DNA of 50,570 nt from Klebsormidium nitens (taxonomy: Eukaryota > Streptophyta > Klebsormidiophyceae > Klebsormidiales > Klebsormidiaceae): positions 1 to 50,570 of the forward strand of contig DF237568.1 in the NCBI GenBank assembly GCA_000708835.1. Direction: 5' to 3'. The notes under the pieces are model-generated. The model saw only the letters and a program-made list of their open reading frames with translations. It made no database searches and had not been told where the DNA came from. Below, piece by piece: positions 35,001 through 47,707 of the stretch. Made by a program: the position numbers and the translations under genes. The first letter of the stretch is position 1. Each line of letters begins with the position of its first letter.

Positions 35001-38000
35001 CTGAATTGTTGTATCAAAAAAGTTAGTCAACTTTTTCAAAACGGGCAGACACGAAGTTGTATTGGATCTGGTACCGGTACTGGATCTCTGATGATCTCGT
35101 AGCGTTTAGCAGTTGCAGCTTGGCTTGACCTGACGTCAGCTCCGGAAGACGTTATTCCGGAGACCTCATCGAGATAGCAAGCGCAGTGAACGCACAAAGT
35201 TAGACCAGCACGCAGCAATCACCTTTCTATCCACGACATCCAATCGGGCCCGACTCCGAGACGACGTTTCTTGTACTGAAAGGCGTTGCGGCTGACCTGC
35301 TCTCTGGCCGCCCCGACGAACACGTTCCCCGACGCGTCCCTGCTGAAGCCCCCGTGTATGGCCTGCTCGTTGCCGCCATACTGCACCGCCTCAAAGAACG
35401 CGTCGTCCGTTGCGAATGCGGACGTAATGATGGACCGGACCTGCCCAACCAACGGTGTGCATCTGAGAACTTGACAGGCTTCCAACTTTCTCACCGATAA
35501 AACGTTCTGGCCAGGTTACGTATGAACTCTCCAGTACACATTGTTGTGATGAACAGAAGAACTGCCCTGAATTTCTTTCGAGCGAGACGAGCCCCGGATC
35601 AAATTTCTTAACCGCGACCAGATGCTAGACATCCGACAACTTCTCAGCTTTCTCCGCTGACAGTAGATTGTGCTCAAAACCTCTGCACATATACTGAGCT
35701 CCTTACTAGATCAGACACAACACCTCTTCCCGTCAAGGATATGCGGGTGAAGCGCTGACGTGGCCTCAAATGGCTAGCGAGGGGTCCAAACTTTACGTTG
35801 GTGGTGTTGCCTCTGAAGCAACAGACCATTTGAGAACAGACTTCGGTGAGGAGCTCAGTTCCGGGCTACGACCGGTACCGCCCAAACGTCTTTCGTTGCT
35901 TCAAGTGTTGAGCATAAGTATTACGTCTTCCTTCCCTGCTGACCTGGATCATGTGCGGCCCGACCACAACGGCCGCCCGCGGGCGCTGCACGTACAGCAT
36001 GACGCAGAAGCAGGCGCCCTCCGCGGCCGCGTCCGCGAGGTCGCGCGCGGACAGCATGCAGCGGCCCAGGACGTCCGTCAGCTCCGCGTATTCCGCCCGG
36101 AAGTGGTCGACGTCCAGGGTACGCACCACCTCCTGCGGAAACCTCAGAAAAGGGTTTGCTCAACAGCCAATCAGGGACAAACTTGCGCGGATCTATTTCT
36201 GCTTACTACTGGGAGAGCAAGCTTGGTCGTGCGGAGCTTCGAGCACATTGCTCATGTTACGAGAAAAGCGAAGTGACCGCGAAGTGCCAAATATGCATCA
36301 AATGAACGATAACGGAACGCCGGAAAGAGGAAGAAAGAGGGAAAACGCAAGCCAAGAATGAATGAAGGGTTACCCCTGATTTAATTCAACTTTATGAAAG
36401 CAGATTGAGTCCTCCGCTTGCCGCTCCAAAACTCAACAGCTTCCCGGCCTTGAATGTACTTTGTTCCGATCATCATATCTAGTAGAAGTCTTCCTGATCA
36501 CACGACATGACACAGCCGTTGCTGGCAGCTTCCGACCGACCGTATCTGAGTACAATATTTAACCGTTCAACGTTCCGCTTTTCCGTGAATGAAACAAAAC
36601 TCCCACAGCTACTCACATCGACCTTCCCCTGCACGTCGTCTAGCAGGTCCACGTTTTCCAGCACCCTCTTGTTCAGCGCGCGCGCGAGGCGCGCGCTCCC
36701 GCGCAGGTCGTACGCCATGCTGGAGATCTGCGCGGCCTGCCCGCTTCGCAGGCCCTGCTTCTTCGCGGCGACCACCTGGGCCAGAAGACTGTCCAGGGTC
36801 GCCCTCAGCTCCACGAGCCGGGCGTGAACCCGCTGCTTCTGGCGGCGCGGCGCGTCCTTCAGCGCGCGGCTGCGCTCCATCTCGAGGGAGGCGCCGAGCT
36901 CCTGGGAGCAAAGGGAAGCTTTCCGTTGAAAAACGTCAGGTGGATGAACATTTTGGACGCGAACTTCTGATCAAAAGGAAAGTGCTGCTACTGCTGCGTG
37001 ATTATGGAACCGGAAGGCAATTACCAGCTGGCGCCTAGTCTCTTTGACCGAAAGCAGACTCAAACCCGCTCAATCATTGACCGCCAGCTTGTTGCGAGGG
37101 CTGATGACGTGAATCAGACGTGAGCCACCCATCTGCGGGAACCCGCAGATTTGACGTAACCGCACCCGGCCCAGCAGTAAGACGGAACTGTAGCAAGTTC
37201 TTGTCCATCATCCAATCCTCAACTGCTACCTCATTCCGTCACTGTCTTTCCAAAATGATCTGAATCCTTCCCCTCACCTCCAGCCTGGCTTGCGTTGCCT
37301 CGATGGTGACCTCGTCCTGGTTCTGGCTCAGCAACTGCGTCGCCGCGACCGCGTCCGCACAGATTTGTGCCACCACTAGTTCGGACGCCGCCTCCGCGCC
37401 CGCGGTTTCCGCTGACGTCACGTCGACGCATCTCTCGGCTGTCGAGTCGCCCATCTGGACGACCAAGCTCTCGATGGGGTCCGCCGGATTGTACAGCGCC
37501 ATTGCTCGGAACGTGGCGCACCCGGCGGCAGAGTCGAGGGGCTCCAGAGTAAGACGCTGCCACTTGCCACTGCAGTGAAAGAAAGCGACTATCTCGGTCA
37601 GAAGGTCATCAACGTTCAAGTACGGTTGAAAAGATGCTTCGGGAAAACAGTCTTTGAGTGTTCATCCAGAAGAGCAGATTGCAAGATTTGCATCAACGGT
37701 GACGGGTCGAAGCTGGGTCCGTTCAACGGTCTCGTTTCATTTCTGACCATTGCAATCATTTCATGCCTCCAAGCTTTAAAGAACTCATGCTGAACTAAAG
37801 ACAAAACAAAGTCCTAGGGTTCTCACCGATCTCCTTAGTCACTCAAGCTTTGCCAGTCTTCAAGCAGACGAAACGAGTAACTTTATAACTTCGTTATAAG
37901 CAGTCTCAAAGTCCGTCGACCTTCAAGCATTAGCGGACCCTACCTGGCCAGGTGGAGTAACGCGGCCAGTCCGCTGCCCAGCTGTCCGGCGACCTTCTTC

Positions 38001-40168
38001 AGCGCGCCCCTCATGTCCGACGCGCTCGCAATGTAGATGAAGGCGCCTTCCTCGGTTCCCGCTGCGGCCAGCCCGGCCATCAGCCGGTGGTCGTGGGCCG
38101 GAGTGAAGCCCAGAGCAAAGATCTGCACCGAACACCGACCGGCATAGTTACCAGGCAGGACGGTTCAGAGGCCGTCTTGAAAGTCAATCACCGTTTCCTT
38201 TGGGCAGCCTGCATGCGAGATCTCTCGTTCTGGTCCGAAAACTTAATTGGGAAGAGACGGATGGAAATGCTGCTCACAACCGGATGCGAGCCACGGTCAG
38301 TCTTAAGATCGTGAGGTATTTCCGTGTAGCAATCGAATTTAGGTTTTCAAGGCAAATTGGTCGTCAGCGCATGGCCAAGTCCGCAAGAATCGTGAATCGA
38401 GACGAGCTCTTGTATTCTACACACATTTAGGTCGGCTATCTCAACTACAAACCAGATGCTTTGCGAACTAAACGGTCAAACCGCCCGAACATTCTATTAG
38501 TAGGTTGCATCAGGAAAACGATGTTATGCTTCTTAAAACGCAAGGTCCGCTCGTTTTCGTCTTTATTGCAAAAGCGGTGCTCTTGCAACCGACCTGGCAC
38601 GAAGTCAAGGTTTCCTTCACGAAGCCGTTGAACTTCTCCATCCTTCGGTGGACCTCTGAGTCGCTCCCCCGGGTGTGGCATCCGTCCGTGAGCCACACGA
38701 TAAGCAGGGACTTTCCCGCGCACGCGCTCGCGCACAAACGCTCAATGTAGTCGAAGCACGCGAGAAAGTCGGTCATTCCGCCGACGTTGAGGCGGCCGAT
38801 AGGATAAGTGTCGCCCTTGGTTAGAGGGACCTCCTGAACCTGCGGACGTCAGGAGGGACACACTGAAGTCTGAGATGTGAACAGAATATTCCAACTGCCT
38901 TTTTCGGACTCCTTTCAGCGAGATTATGAAGGGTGCGAGGAGTTGAGACTTCTCGGAACAGCATTATACATGATTCACTCTGGCCGTCTCTGTCGGGTGC
39001 ACTCTTCGCTCAATTTTTACAGCGAGAGGGAGAGGGCCGTTAGAAGTCAGACCCTTTCAAAGCAGCACCGTTGCACGGTTGAGATCTGGCTGCAAGCTCT
39101 GGTCGTGGTTAAAAAGTAGGCTTTGAAAGAGGTTTAGACCTTACCTTGTCGTCATACGCGCCAAAGTGGATGCTCTCAATGCCAGCTTCCCACAGTTGCT
39201 TCAGAAGGGCTTCGCATCCGTCCTTCGCTTGCTGCAGAGATACCACGAACTTGGGCTCAGCTCCTAAGAATACGCCATAAGCGCTGTTTGTAGACTGACG
39301 GATTGGGACTTTTCCGTCAGTCAGCTTTGTTCAGACATCGAGTGATTGTCAGCACCCACAGAGGATTTGAATCCTGCACAAACGGTTTGTTCACAGAGGC
39401 AACTATACGCCACTTTCGAGCTCCACGTTGAAGCGCAAAACCAACAACGAGCTTTCAAATAGGATCCACTCAAGCGCTTCCAGATCCTTTAGTCTTAGAC
39501 GAGCAAGAGACGGTATTGGACCATGTGCGTGTAAGGATACTATTTGACTCTGCTGAACAAATTGCAAACCATGCATCTTCAGGTGAAACTTGACCAGAGC
39601 AAGCCCACCCGAAGTTTTCTTGAGACTTTTGATTTTCAATGCATATGACCTAGATCTGAGTTGAGTGAGCCCATGCAGTGCCAACCCAGGGAAGCTCGCT
39701 GCAGCGCTAGACTTCTGAGTGGATCCTCTGCAACCCTATCTTTGAAAAGATTCCGGAGTCACACTGTGTGACATCTTCAGCCCTGCCATCAGTGAGTGTG
39801 CCATTCTCATCATGAGGAGAATTAGGGGAGAATGGCAACCCAGTTGAACAAACCGTTACGATTCAAGACATGCCAGCAGATCTCAACGAGCTCGACAGTA
39901 TCTCGAGGAGTTCCTTGAAAGAAAGGAGATAGCGCGCAGCCCATGAATCTTCAGAATGATCGAAAGATGAACCGATAAAACTCACCTCAAATGCCGAGCC
40001 TGACATCGAGCCGCTCTTGTCAAGCAGCACGATAGCATGCCGCTCCGCTCCCACCTTGCCATACGCTGTCTTCGAATCCCCAATTGCCACTTGGATGTCC
40101 AGTAACTTTTGTCCAAGCGAGCCCCAGTCGGTGGCGGCCAGCTTGGTTACACTTACGGCAGGAGCCAT
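32098..40168 (-). CDS. Large VWA-domain protein of unknown function, 13 exons
   Basis: Exons: 40168-39986, 39231-39145, 38839-38594, 38122-37944, 37569-37278, 36901-36617, 36132-35944, 35440 to 35255 or 35223, 34867-34610, 34273-34075, 33860-33589, 33175-32956 and 32471-32098; about 989 aa. Residues 43-230 are a von Willebrand factor A domain with an intact metal site: DKSGS (Asp50, Ser52, Ser54), Thr113 in GGMTDF and Asp142 in IVWLTDGCHT. The rest is a possible beta-rich segment, a charged helical segment (exon 6), then regions with FREERRLANAG, GRMLRGTYWGDGR and NFRRFWKAHSGVLTREEW that I cannot assign. No signal peptide or membrane segment is seen, so it is probably cytosolic; VWA domains usually mediate metal-dependent protein contacts. 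Phases agree throughout except exon 8 to 9, where the better-looking donor (35223) causes a stop and a weaker one (35255) keeps frame. It diverges from membrane-protein paralogue B. Confidence 0.8.
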
Positions 40169-41095
40169 CGCGCCGGTGGCGTGCCTACACTCTTTGAGTG
40201 TTGTACCTAAAAGCTGTGATCAAAAGTAAAGAAGAGACTTGGAATTCTTGAATGTGCGCTTGACAGTTGCAAAACGGTGTTTGTTTAGGACTAGCAGCGG
40301 ACCAGTTGACTTCGGAGTCCTCTCCAGGATCTGGACTGAAGGCCAGGATGAAAAGGAGCTGGTGACGTTGTAGTGACCCATTTCGGCCTCATCTTTGCCG
40401 GAAGAACGGAGAGGGCACTCTACACTGCTTTTAAGATTAGCTGTTAGCTACAGCTGAGTCACATTTAGAGGGAGCCCCCTATCGAATGACGAACGGTGAC
40501 GTTCTGCAGTGCAATGCACTGCCGGTGCGGCATGATCTCTTTGGATTACCGTATGCGGTCGGCTGGTCGGCGGCCGCGCGGAGAGCCTATTTATAAGCGA
40601 GCGCCCCCGGCCGCGGAGCGATGGACCTCACTATCGGACGGTTGTCAGAGGTCGATAGATATTCAGATGGATCGAGCGACTGCCAAGTGGCACTTTCTGA
40701 GCCTGTTTGAGATCCACTTGGCGCGGTTGACACAGCCGGCCTGTGAATGGGGCATGACCTCTCTGCGCTGGTGTTGCATGCACCCCTTTGCACGGCTTGC
40801 CTCTGACCAAAAGCATGTGCCTTGCTCCTCCAACAGCTCAAGTTCTCCCTCTTCCCTTCTCATTCAGAGGCGCCATTCCCAGAGGAAGCTGACATAGAGC
40901 GCCATTGTAGCAAGGTAAAGGATAAGAAAGCTCTCTGGCTGAAGTCACTATTTGAGGAACACCACCATCGAGTTCTAGTGCTCCTTGTGAGGGAATTGCC
41001 AAAGGTTGCAACTTTGCAGATTTCACCTCGCGCTAGTGCTGCCAGGTACTCCGGTGTTGAAGAAGTTCTGATTACAGTCTTGAGACTTTGCAACG
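40169..41095. other. Divergent intergenic/promoter region
   Basis: Separates the start codons of the VWA gene (minus) and membrane-protein paralogue B (plus). Frames here are short and without pattern. It should include both promoters; no element was identified with confidence. Confidence 0.4.
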
Positions 41096-42830
41096 ATGTC
41101 GGGAGCTTCACTTGCTGCTGGGGACACCATTGAAGATGAGAAGTATGGAAACATCAGGGCTGACGAGAAGCCGGCAAAGGAGGGCACTTTCATGGACATG
41201 CTGGTCAAGCCTTTGAGAACCCCACTGACTCTCATTCACACGCAGCTCATCTGCTTCTCGGCTGTGCTGGTAGCAAGCGGGGCCGTGCCAATTCCCACTC
41301 TTCTGTTTCCGCTGCTTGCGACTCTCTACATAGTCCTCATGGCAGTGCTGATTTTCACGCCTGTCGATTCAAAGAGACCCCCGGCCAAGCTGTTTGATGG
41401 AGACAAGCGGTTTGAGATATACACCGTCTTCGAGACAATCATAGCGCTGATCCTTCCTGTTGGTAAGTGGCTTGGACTTAAGTTGCTCATTCATAGATGA
41501 TGGTTACAAAGGAACTGAGCCATGAGCTGTGCTTGTCTTGCTAGGTTGACATGATCTTTTGTAAGTTGGTTACATGCGTAGGGCTGCTTTCGCTTGCGAA
41601 ATCAGTCGGCTGCTCCAAGATTTTGTGATGTTTTAGGTGCTGGCATAGGTTGCCATGCATGTTAGCAAATCTTGAGGACCATAGAGCATTTGCGCGTACA
41701 CTTGAATAATAGTTTTGACTTTTGCAAATGAGTCACTCTGTGGTGATCGTAGGAAAGCTCATTTGAACGCGGTAATTGCAGGGTACATTCTGGGTGCATT
41801 TGTTAGAGGAGATTCGAAAGCTGTCGCTGCTGCTGCCCCTCACATGTACCTGCTCAGCAGCCAGATCTTGGTAAGGCTCACCCTAGTGTGAAGCATGGAC
41901 ACCTTGTTCAAACAATTCCCAAAGTGATAATAACTGGAGCTTGGGAGTGGTCCACACTGTCGTTTGAAGCGCTCTGACATACGGGCTTTGTTTGAGGCGC
42001 ATTGACCAGATTCAGGAGTATGTTCTTGAGCTCTGTGAGACAAAATGCACCAATAATCTTGATAATCTTTCAGTTTGTGGTAGTGGCTCTTATTTGCCTG
42101 GGCAGAGCGCTGGGTACACTTGCAAGTCCATTCTGGTGATCTGCAATTCCTCTGTTCTCTGGCATGAAGACCTGCTCAATGTGTCTAAGTGTCGGCCTAT
42201 GCAACATGTTTCATAATGTTGGTTTGCTCGATCATATTGGATTCTTGCGAAATCTGCTACTTGCAAAGATTGCCCGAAGCAATGACCAATTGAGACGATA
42301 AAGAGCAGCGTACCTGTTCAAAGTAGCGAGCGCATTTGTTGACTACCCGTCTGCTCTTTCTGATCCACTTCCTGTTATTGCTGCAGACTGAGAACTTGGC
42401 CAAAGCCATGGGCTCTCACATCTCCCTGCCGATCCGCGCGCTCGTCCCTGTCCTCTACAACTCCGCCCGGCTGCCCTCTCTCATGAACTGGGCCAGGGAG
42501 GCATTCCGTCGGGTGCCTGTGGCCATTGGAACCGACCACCTTCATAAGATGGAGAAACTGGCAAAGATGACCGTCCTGGGGGGCCGGTTGAGAGACGCTG
42601 GCTGGGCCTGGTTTGGCAGGGGATTGGCTGCGCTAAACCTGGTGTTCTGGACCGCAAACCTGTTCTTCTTCCTGGTGCCCCTATTTGTCCCCCGGGCTAT
42701 GAAGGCGCACTTCTTGGCGGAGAGTGAGGCGGGCGCCAAGCCAAGCGTGGTCCTGCCGAAGCAGTTGCACGAACAGGAGAAAGCGCAAGAGCGGATGATG
42801 TCTCCAGAGGACAAGGCGAAGGCGGCATAA
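41096..42830 (+). CDS. Multi-pass membrane protein of unknown function, paralogue B
   Basis: Exons 41096-41462, 41782-41870 and 42387-42830 give 299 aa with matching phases. It shares with paralogue A (9688-11861) the MSGA start, LP-x-x-YILG-x-F-x-RGD, PH-x-x-LLS-x-QILTENL and SLP-x-RAL-x-P-x-LYN-x-x-RL. Hydrophobic segments include LICFSAVLVASGAVPIPTLL, FPLLATLYIVLMAVLIF, the LPVGYILGAF region and LNLVFWTANLFFFLVPLFVP. The tail is Lys/Glu-rich and hydrophilic. Function is unknown; the same possible DUF7733 assignment applies, from memory. It has one more intron than paralogue A (between QIL and TEN), and its first intron sits about ten bases further along the protein alignment. Confidence 0.85.
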
Positions 42831-44488
42831 GGAATGATAAGACAGAAATTGAGCTTCTGATGAAGATGTCGAGGCATAGAGCTTGCCAGTGCAGCTGAAT
42901 GATAAATATTTTGGTTGCAATGGGTGTAGTCAATCCTGTACTATACAACTAGGACGGTCATGCACTTTGAAGCGTGCTTAGAAGGTTTCTTGGCTGCGAG
43001 ATCAAGGAATATGCATCGGTCGATCTCTGCTGAATCTTGTTGCAATCGCTCGATGTTAATGTTAGGCTTACTTTGTTGGGTCGGAACCATGATTGATAAT
43101 CATTAAGCACGGAGTTTTTATCATGTATGCAGCCGAAGTGTTGAGATGGAAATTGTTATGATGGACTGGAAGCATTCAGCGCACAGTAACACGTGCTTTC
43201 ATGGTCTAGCTAGCTGTAGTGACCATGCATCCTTGACGTAGAAGTTTCCTTGCAACCACTGAAACGGATGCATGCACGCTTTGGAGTTTGAGCCAACCGC
43301 AATCATGGTTGAAGCATCGACCGGCTTTTAAACCCACCATTGCTAAAATAAGCTACTGTATAGAAGAACCGCCTACAGTATACAGATGGTTAAAGACGAG
43401 CTAGAATCATATTGCACATACCTACATATCACTTCCAACTTGTATATGGCCGTACGCTATCAGTTATCAGATAAGTATAGTCAGTCACATGAGCTCCCTA
43501 TTTCATGATGTAGTATAGCATGTAACTTTGATCCGAGCTAGCTATAGTTCGGCTATTGAAACATAGTAGACAATAAACCATGATTCGAAATCATTCAGAT
43601 TCATCATGAACTTTGAGTCACCCGGGCACGTCACTCTGTCATAGCGGCAGCCGCGCCATGAGAGCTATACCTGGCGAAGACCCCCCCGCCCTTGCATGCG
43701 CGGCGGCGGCCCATGCCTATAGACTGACATGTTGAGAAGATGACGCAAGCAATCCCCATCCAGATTCCTTCATTTTTCGGGAACGATTGCTAAGTGCACT
43801 GCATGCATGGGCAAATTTGTCATTGATATGCTGGCACTTGCCGAGCCGGTGAAAGATATCATAACGATAAGGTCCAACCGGCCATGCCCACCCGTCTCTG
43901 GGCCGGGGTTTGTCCCACGCCCGTCATGTGTGGAAATAAAGTACAGTCTAAGGGATGAGTCCGTCATCCTATATGCACTTCGAGGCCGGGCCCATGGTCA
44001 TTGATCATGAAGAGCTGGTTAAGTCAACATTCAATGGGCTCAAAGATCCACATGCATCCGTATTTTGGTATAGAAAGTGTAAAGATGATCTGCCTGCCGT
44101 TCGATCACTGCAATTGTACAGTGCATGCAAAACGTTGCGGTCTTGAAAGATGAATCTAGCTCGGTGGCCGGCTAATTGAACGTAAGGCTCAATCGTCTGG
44201 GGTATCATAACCGGGACACTGGCTCGTTTAACTTGCGCAAGTGGTGCGTGCCATCGCCTCATAAACTCAACTCTTCGTGTTGGATGTTTTGGCCCGATAA
44301 ATTATATCTCCTCGTCGCTGCTTCATACTCCTACCAAAGGTCTTTCTGCTTAGACAGCGCGTGTTCCGACAATAGTCTAATTCTCCAACGACTTAAGATA
44401 CTGGCGTGCATTCCAACATGTAGCAGTGGCAGCGACCTGTTTCTACTCCCTTTACAGCACGACCCATTGGCTGTAAGGGGACCACGAC
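42831..44488. other. Convergent intergenic region, no gene called
   Basis: AT-rich sequence between two converging genes. Two short plus-strand frames (43807-44004 and 43955-44146) overlap and might be remnants of something, but match nothing I recognise. The first few hundred bases are probably the 3' untranslated region of paralogue B. Confidence 0.35.
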
Positions 44489-47086
44489 CTACAATGTGAT
44501 CTTGTAAGTGCAAGAATTATCCACGAGAGTTACATTCCTGAAGTTCGGAGAGTCGGGGTTTACAGTGATGTTGCAGGAGATCCTTGCCTGCAAATTAACG
44601 AGTTGCCAATTAGCAAAAGAGTTCCATGATGGGCAGATAATCCACACCAAATGACTGCTACAAACCGCCGCCAGCTGCTGCAGCTTCAGCCGAATCTCCG
44701 CCTAGGTTTCGTCCGGAAGTTATGCACTTGCACCAGAACGCTTGCCTGACCAAAATCCAATCAAAACTATTGCATCGTTTGCCAGAGGCAGGACCAGACA
44801 AACCTCATTTGCCTTCTGCCTTCAGAGAAGGGGCCAAAGCAAATGCATTCCACCACTCTGGGCAAACACTACAAAGCATCTTCAGTGGCATTCCTCGTCA
44901 CTTCTGCATACCTTTTCCAAGTCGTGCCATGCTCAGGCCCTGCACAACTTCACTCACTCGTTTCCAGCAGAGTCCACCATCTCCAAAAACGTGAATAAAA
45001 CTCGAGAACGAGGATGGCGATTGGGCGAACTGGAAAGTAAGAACTAACCTGGAACTCGTGCCCAAAGGTCCCCAGAACGCTAAACCTGCCCGGAACGAAG
45101 GTGTTGACAGTCAGCGGCACCCTGTTGCGGCTCAGGTCCGAAGACAAGTCCCTTAGTTTCGAGATGACGTTGAAGTCCCGACCGATCGCCGACAGCGCAA
45201 TATCCCGGTTGCTTCGGGCGGGTATGTGTCCTTCCTTTACCGGAACCGTTGCGAGCGTCGTATTCCGGTACAAGATATATGCACTGGTGTTGTAGTACGT
45301 TAGGGCGAAGTAGTTCGGGTTGTCCAAACTCAGCGTTCCACTCACGTTGAAAGTGAGCGTGGCTTTTGGGGGTAGGGGAGTGATATTTGGCCTCAGTTGG
45401 TGCACTTTGAGATTGTTAAACTTGACACCCGGCTCCTTGGGCCGGAACAAAAGGTACCCTATCAGCGCCAAAATTCCTAAGAGGAGAACGAATATGAGGC
45501 AGCATGCGCCCCCACATAACAAGGCACGCCGGTGGTGCTGCACGCAACCCCGGCTCTTCTTTTCGGGGACCCCCCTTTCATCCTCGATCCCGTCAAAGGT
45601 GCCCAGCCCCCCCTTGGAGTCGTCCACCGAATCCTCTCGGTTATGTTTGAACCCGTTTTCTAGTGCTGTGCCCGCACGACCGTTCTCGTCCTTCTCTTGA
45701 TCTTCTCCTGTAGCTGTGTCCGGGTCCGCATTCTCCTCCCGCTCGTCTCGATCTTCCTCGCCCCCGAAACGTGATGCATCCACCTCTAGCTTCTCAAGCC
45801 GCTTGCCCACTTCGAGGTCGTCTGTCGGGCTGTCAAGGTCGCCTGCAGAATGAACAAGCGGAACGCTCAATATGTGCAAACAAGTTGTGGCCTCGGTGGA
45901 ACCCACAAAAAGGCAATTATACTGAATGTGAACGAGTCAATTGAGTAAGCGACTCAATCTGGTGGAGAAAGAGAAAGGAGCTCATCAGAAGCAAGATGCT
46001 CACATGGCGCTTCTTCAACCGGTGGGTTACTGTTTTGTCAAGTCATGGTCACATTAAAACAAATCTAGGTTGGAACCATGGATGTAGCAGCACAAACACC
46101 CCATAGACACAGTCTTGTTGTCCTTCGATTCATTTCTAGCATAACCAGATTACAATCAGAAGCAGCCAAAGCAAGTCTTTCAAAGTTGTTGTGGAGCTTG
46201 CATCAGTAATTGAGGTGGCTTCTCCATTGCGCAAACACAGGACAGACGATTGAGGAGTGAATTGATCAATCATTTTGGCAAATGACGAAAGTACTGCTTT
46301 TCAGAGCGGGTCCGCCTGGTCAAATACCAAAAGAAGTTTTGTCAGAACCATCACTCCTTGTTGTATACTGTTCCAAGTCCTTGGATACTGTAGCAGTCAG
46401 AGCCTTTAATCCAGGGCTCAAAATACCCTCTGACGCCATCTACTTCTGCTTGCGGCACACTAAGATAAGCCAGGACTGTGTAGACAATCGGCAACACCAA
46501 GGGAAGAGGTGGAACAACTTCCCTTTAAGAAGCCCGGAAACCTTTTTCTAACTTTTTCTGGGACACATTTCCACAGCCCAGAGTTGCCCGTCGTTCCTTT
46601 CTCTTAAAGACACAATGAACCTGGCATGTTCCACCTCTCTACTAAAATCGAAGGAAAGTACAAATCTACAAAAGCAGGGACACCAAAGTGTTTAAAATAA
46701 GCTTTGGCCAGCACGGGTCACACCCGTCAAGATCCCAACAAGCTTTGCCGAGCTTTGCTCTGCAGAGTGCCATGAAAATCTGGAAATGACAACATCATCC
46801 CAGATTGGTGGTACAGGAATGTGTTGGAAAATGAGGGTGTGCGCAATGCGGGCTCTAAAAACTCACCAGGAAGAGACGACTCTTCCATCTTGCGGCTGGA
46901 CTTTCCCAGCGCCATGTACCCCATTGTGTTGTTGAAAGACGGCCTGGCCTTCAGAGGCGGGGGCTTCTTCTTAGTAGGCTGTCTTATCGGTGGGCCTTTT
47001 CTAGTTGTCTGCTCTGAGGTAGACGTGTGCTCACCAAGACGTCTGACTGATTCACTGGCGTCGAACCCCTCTTTGACTTCCCACAT
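44489..47086 (-). CDS. LEA-2/NHL (NDR1/HIN1-like) single-pass membrane protein, 3 exons
   Basis: Exons 47086-46867, 45842-45049 and 44587-44489 give 370 aa with consistent phases. The N-terminal half is hydrophilic: a basic Pro/Lys segment (QPTKKKPPPLK) and then a long Glu/Asp-rich stretch. One membrane span (CCLIFVLLLGILALIGYLLF, about residues 187-206) is followed by a LEA-2 domain with LTFNVSGTLSLDNPNYFALT, YRNTTLATVPVKEG and the closing SCNITVNPDSPNFRNVTLVD and CTYKITL. In land plants such proteins sit in the plasma membrane and are tied to defence or desiccation; which one applies here is unknown. The acidic cytosolic extension is longer than in typical NHL proteins. The 1,024-base first intron contains only shadow frames. 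Confidence 0.85.
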
Positions 47087-47707
47087 TTGCCTCCCAAAGC
47101 AGCGAATAGCTGTGCTCTTGCTCCGCTACAAACATTGCAAGCAGCTTCCGGTGAAGAGGATCTTCCAGAATTCTTCAGAGGACGCCTCTCCTCCCATTTT
47201 GGCTCCTCTAGCTACCTCAAATTGAAAGCGAGGATGGTCATCGTGCGCTGATGTACGGTACCCTTCAATAGCGTCATCCGAACTTGAAGTTGAAGTCTGA
47301 GCTCTTGAAGCAGCCTCAGGGCGGTCCCCCTGCGCAACTTGCTCCTACAATGTGGGACTGAGAAGACCATGTAATTCGACCGTCGATGGAAGCTCTGGCG
47401 ATGACAACCCTCCGATCCGCATAAAGCATGCTGCACACAAGGACTACAGAACTACACACCGTCGAACAACTCTGCAACATTCGCCATCGTCGATTACAAT
47501 AAAGTTGCTTCAAGTTACGCGTCAGCAAATGGCGCCCAATTTGTGAGCTGCTCTCCCACAGTCTCAGACTGCAAACTTGCAACTTGACGAAAGCGGCCTA
47601 TCACTTTTGAAAGCGCTTTAGCTTTTACAGGCTTTAGGGGAGTTGTGTAGCTAGGTGGCAGCCCTTTCCACTTTTCAAGAGAGAAACTACCTTATAAGTC
47701 AGGCAAT
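47087..47707. other. Divergent promoter region
   Basis: This 621-base stretch separates the LEA-2 gene (minus) from the CPP1-like gene (plus). Short open frames have no recognised pattern. TTATAAG just before the CPP1-like start codon is too close to be its TATA box unless translation starts further down. Confidence 0.4.

Noticed and set aside
39361-39385. TTTGAATCCTGC as a tRNA B-box
   Set aside because: No A-box at proper distance and no cloverleaf could be drawn; it lies inside a VWA-gene intron.
43807-44146. Two overlapping short plus-strand frames
   Set aside because: Considered as a retroelement remnant, but no reverse transcriptase, integrase or gag motif is visible.
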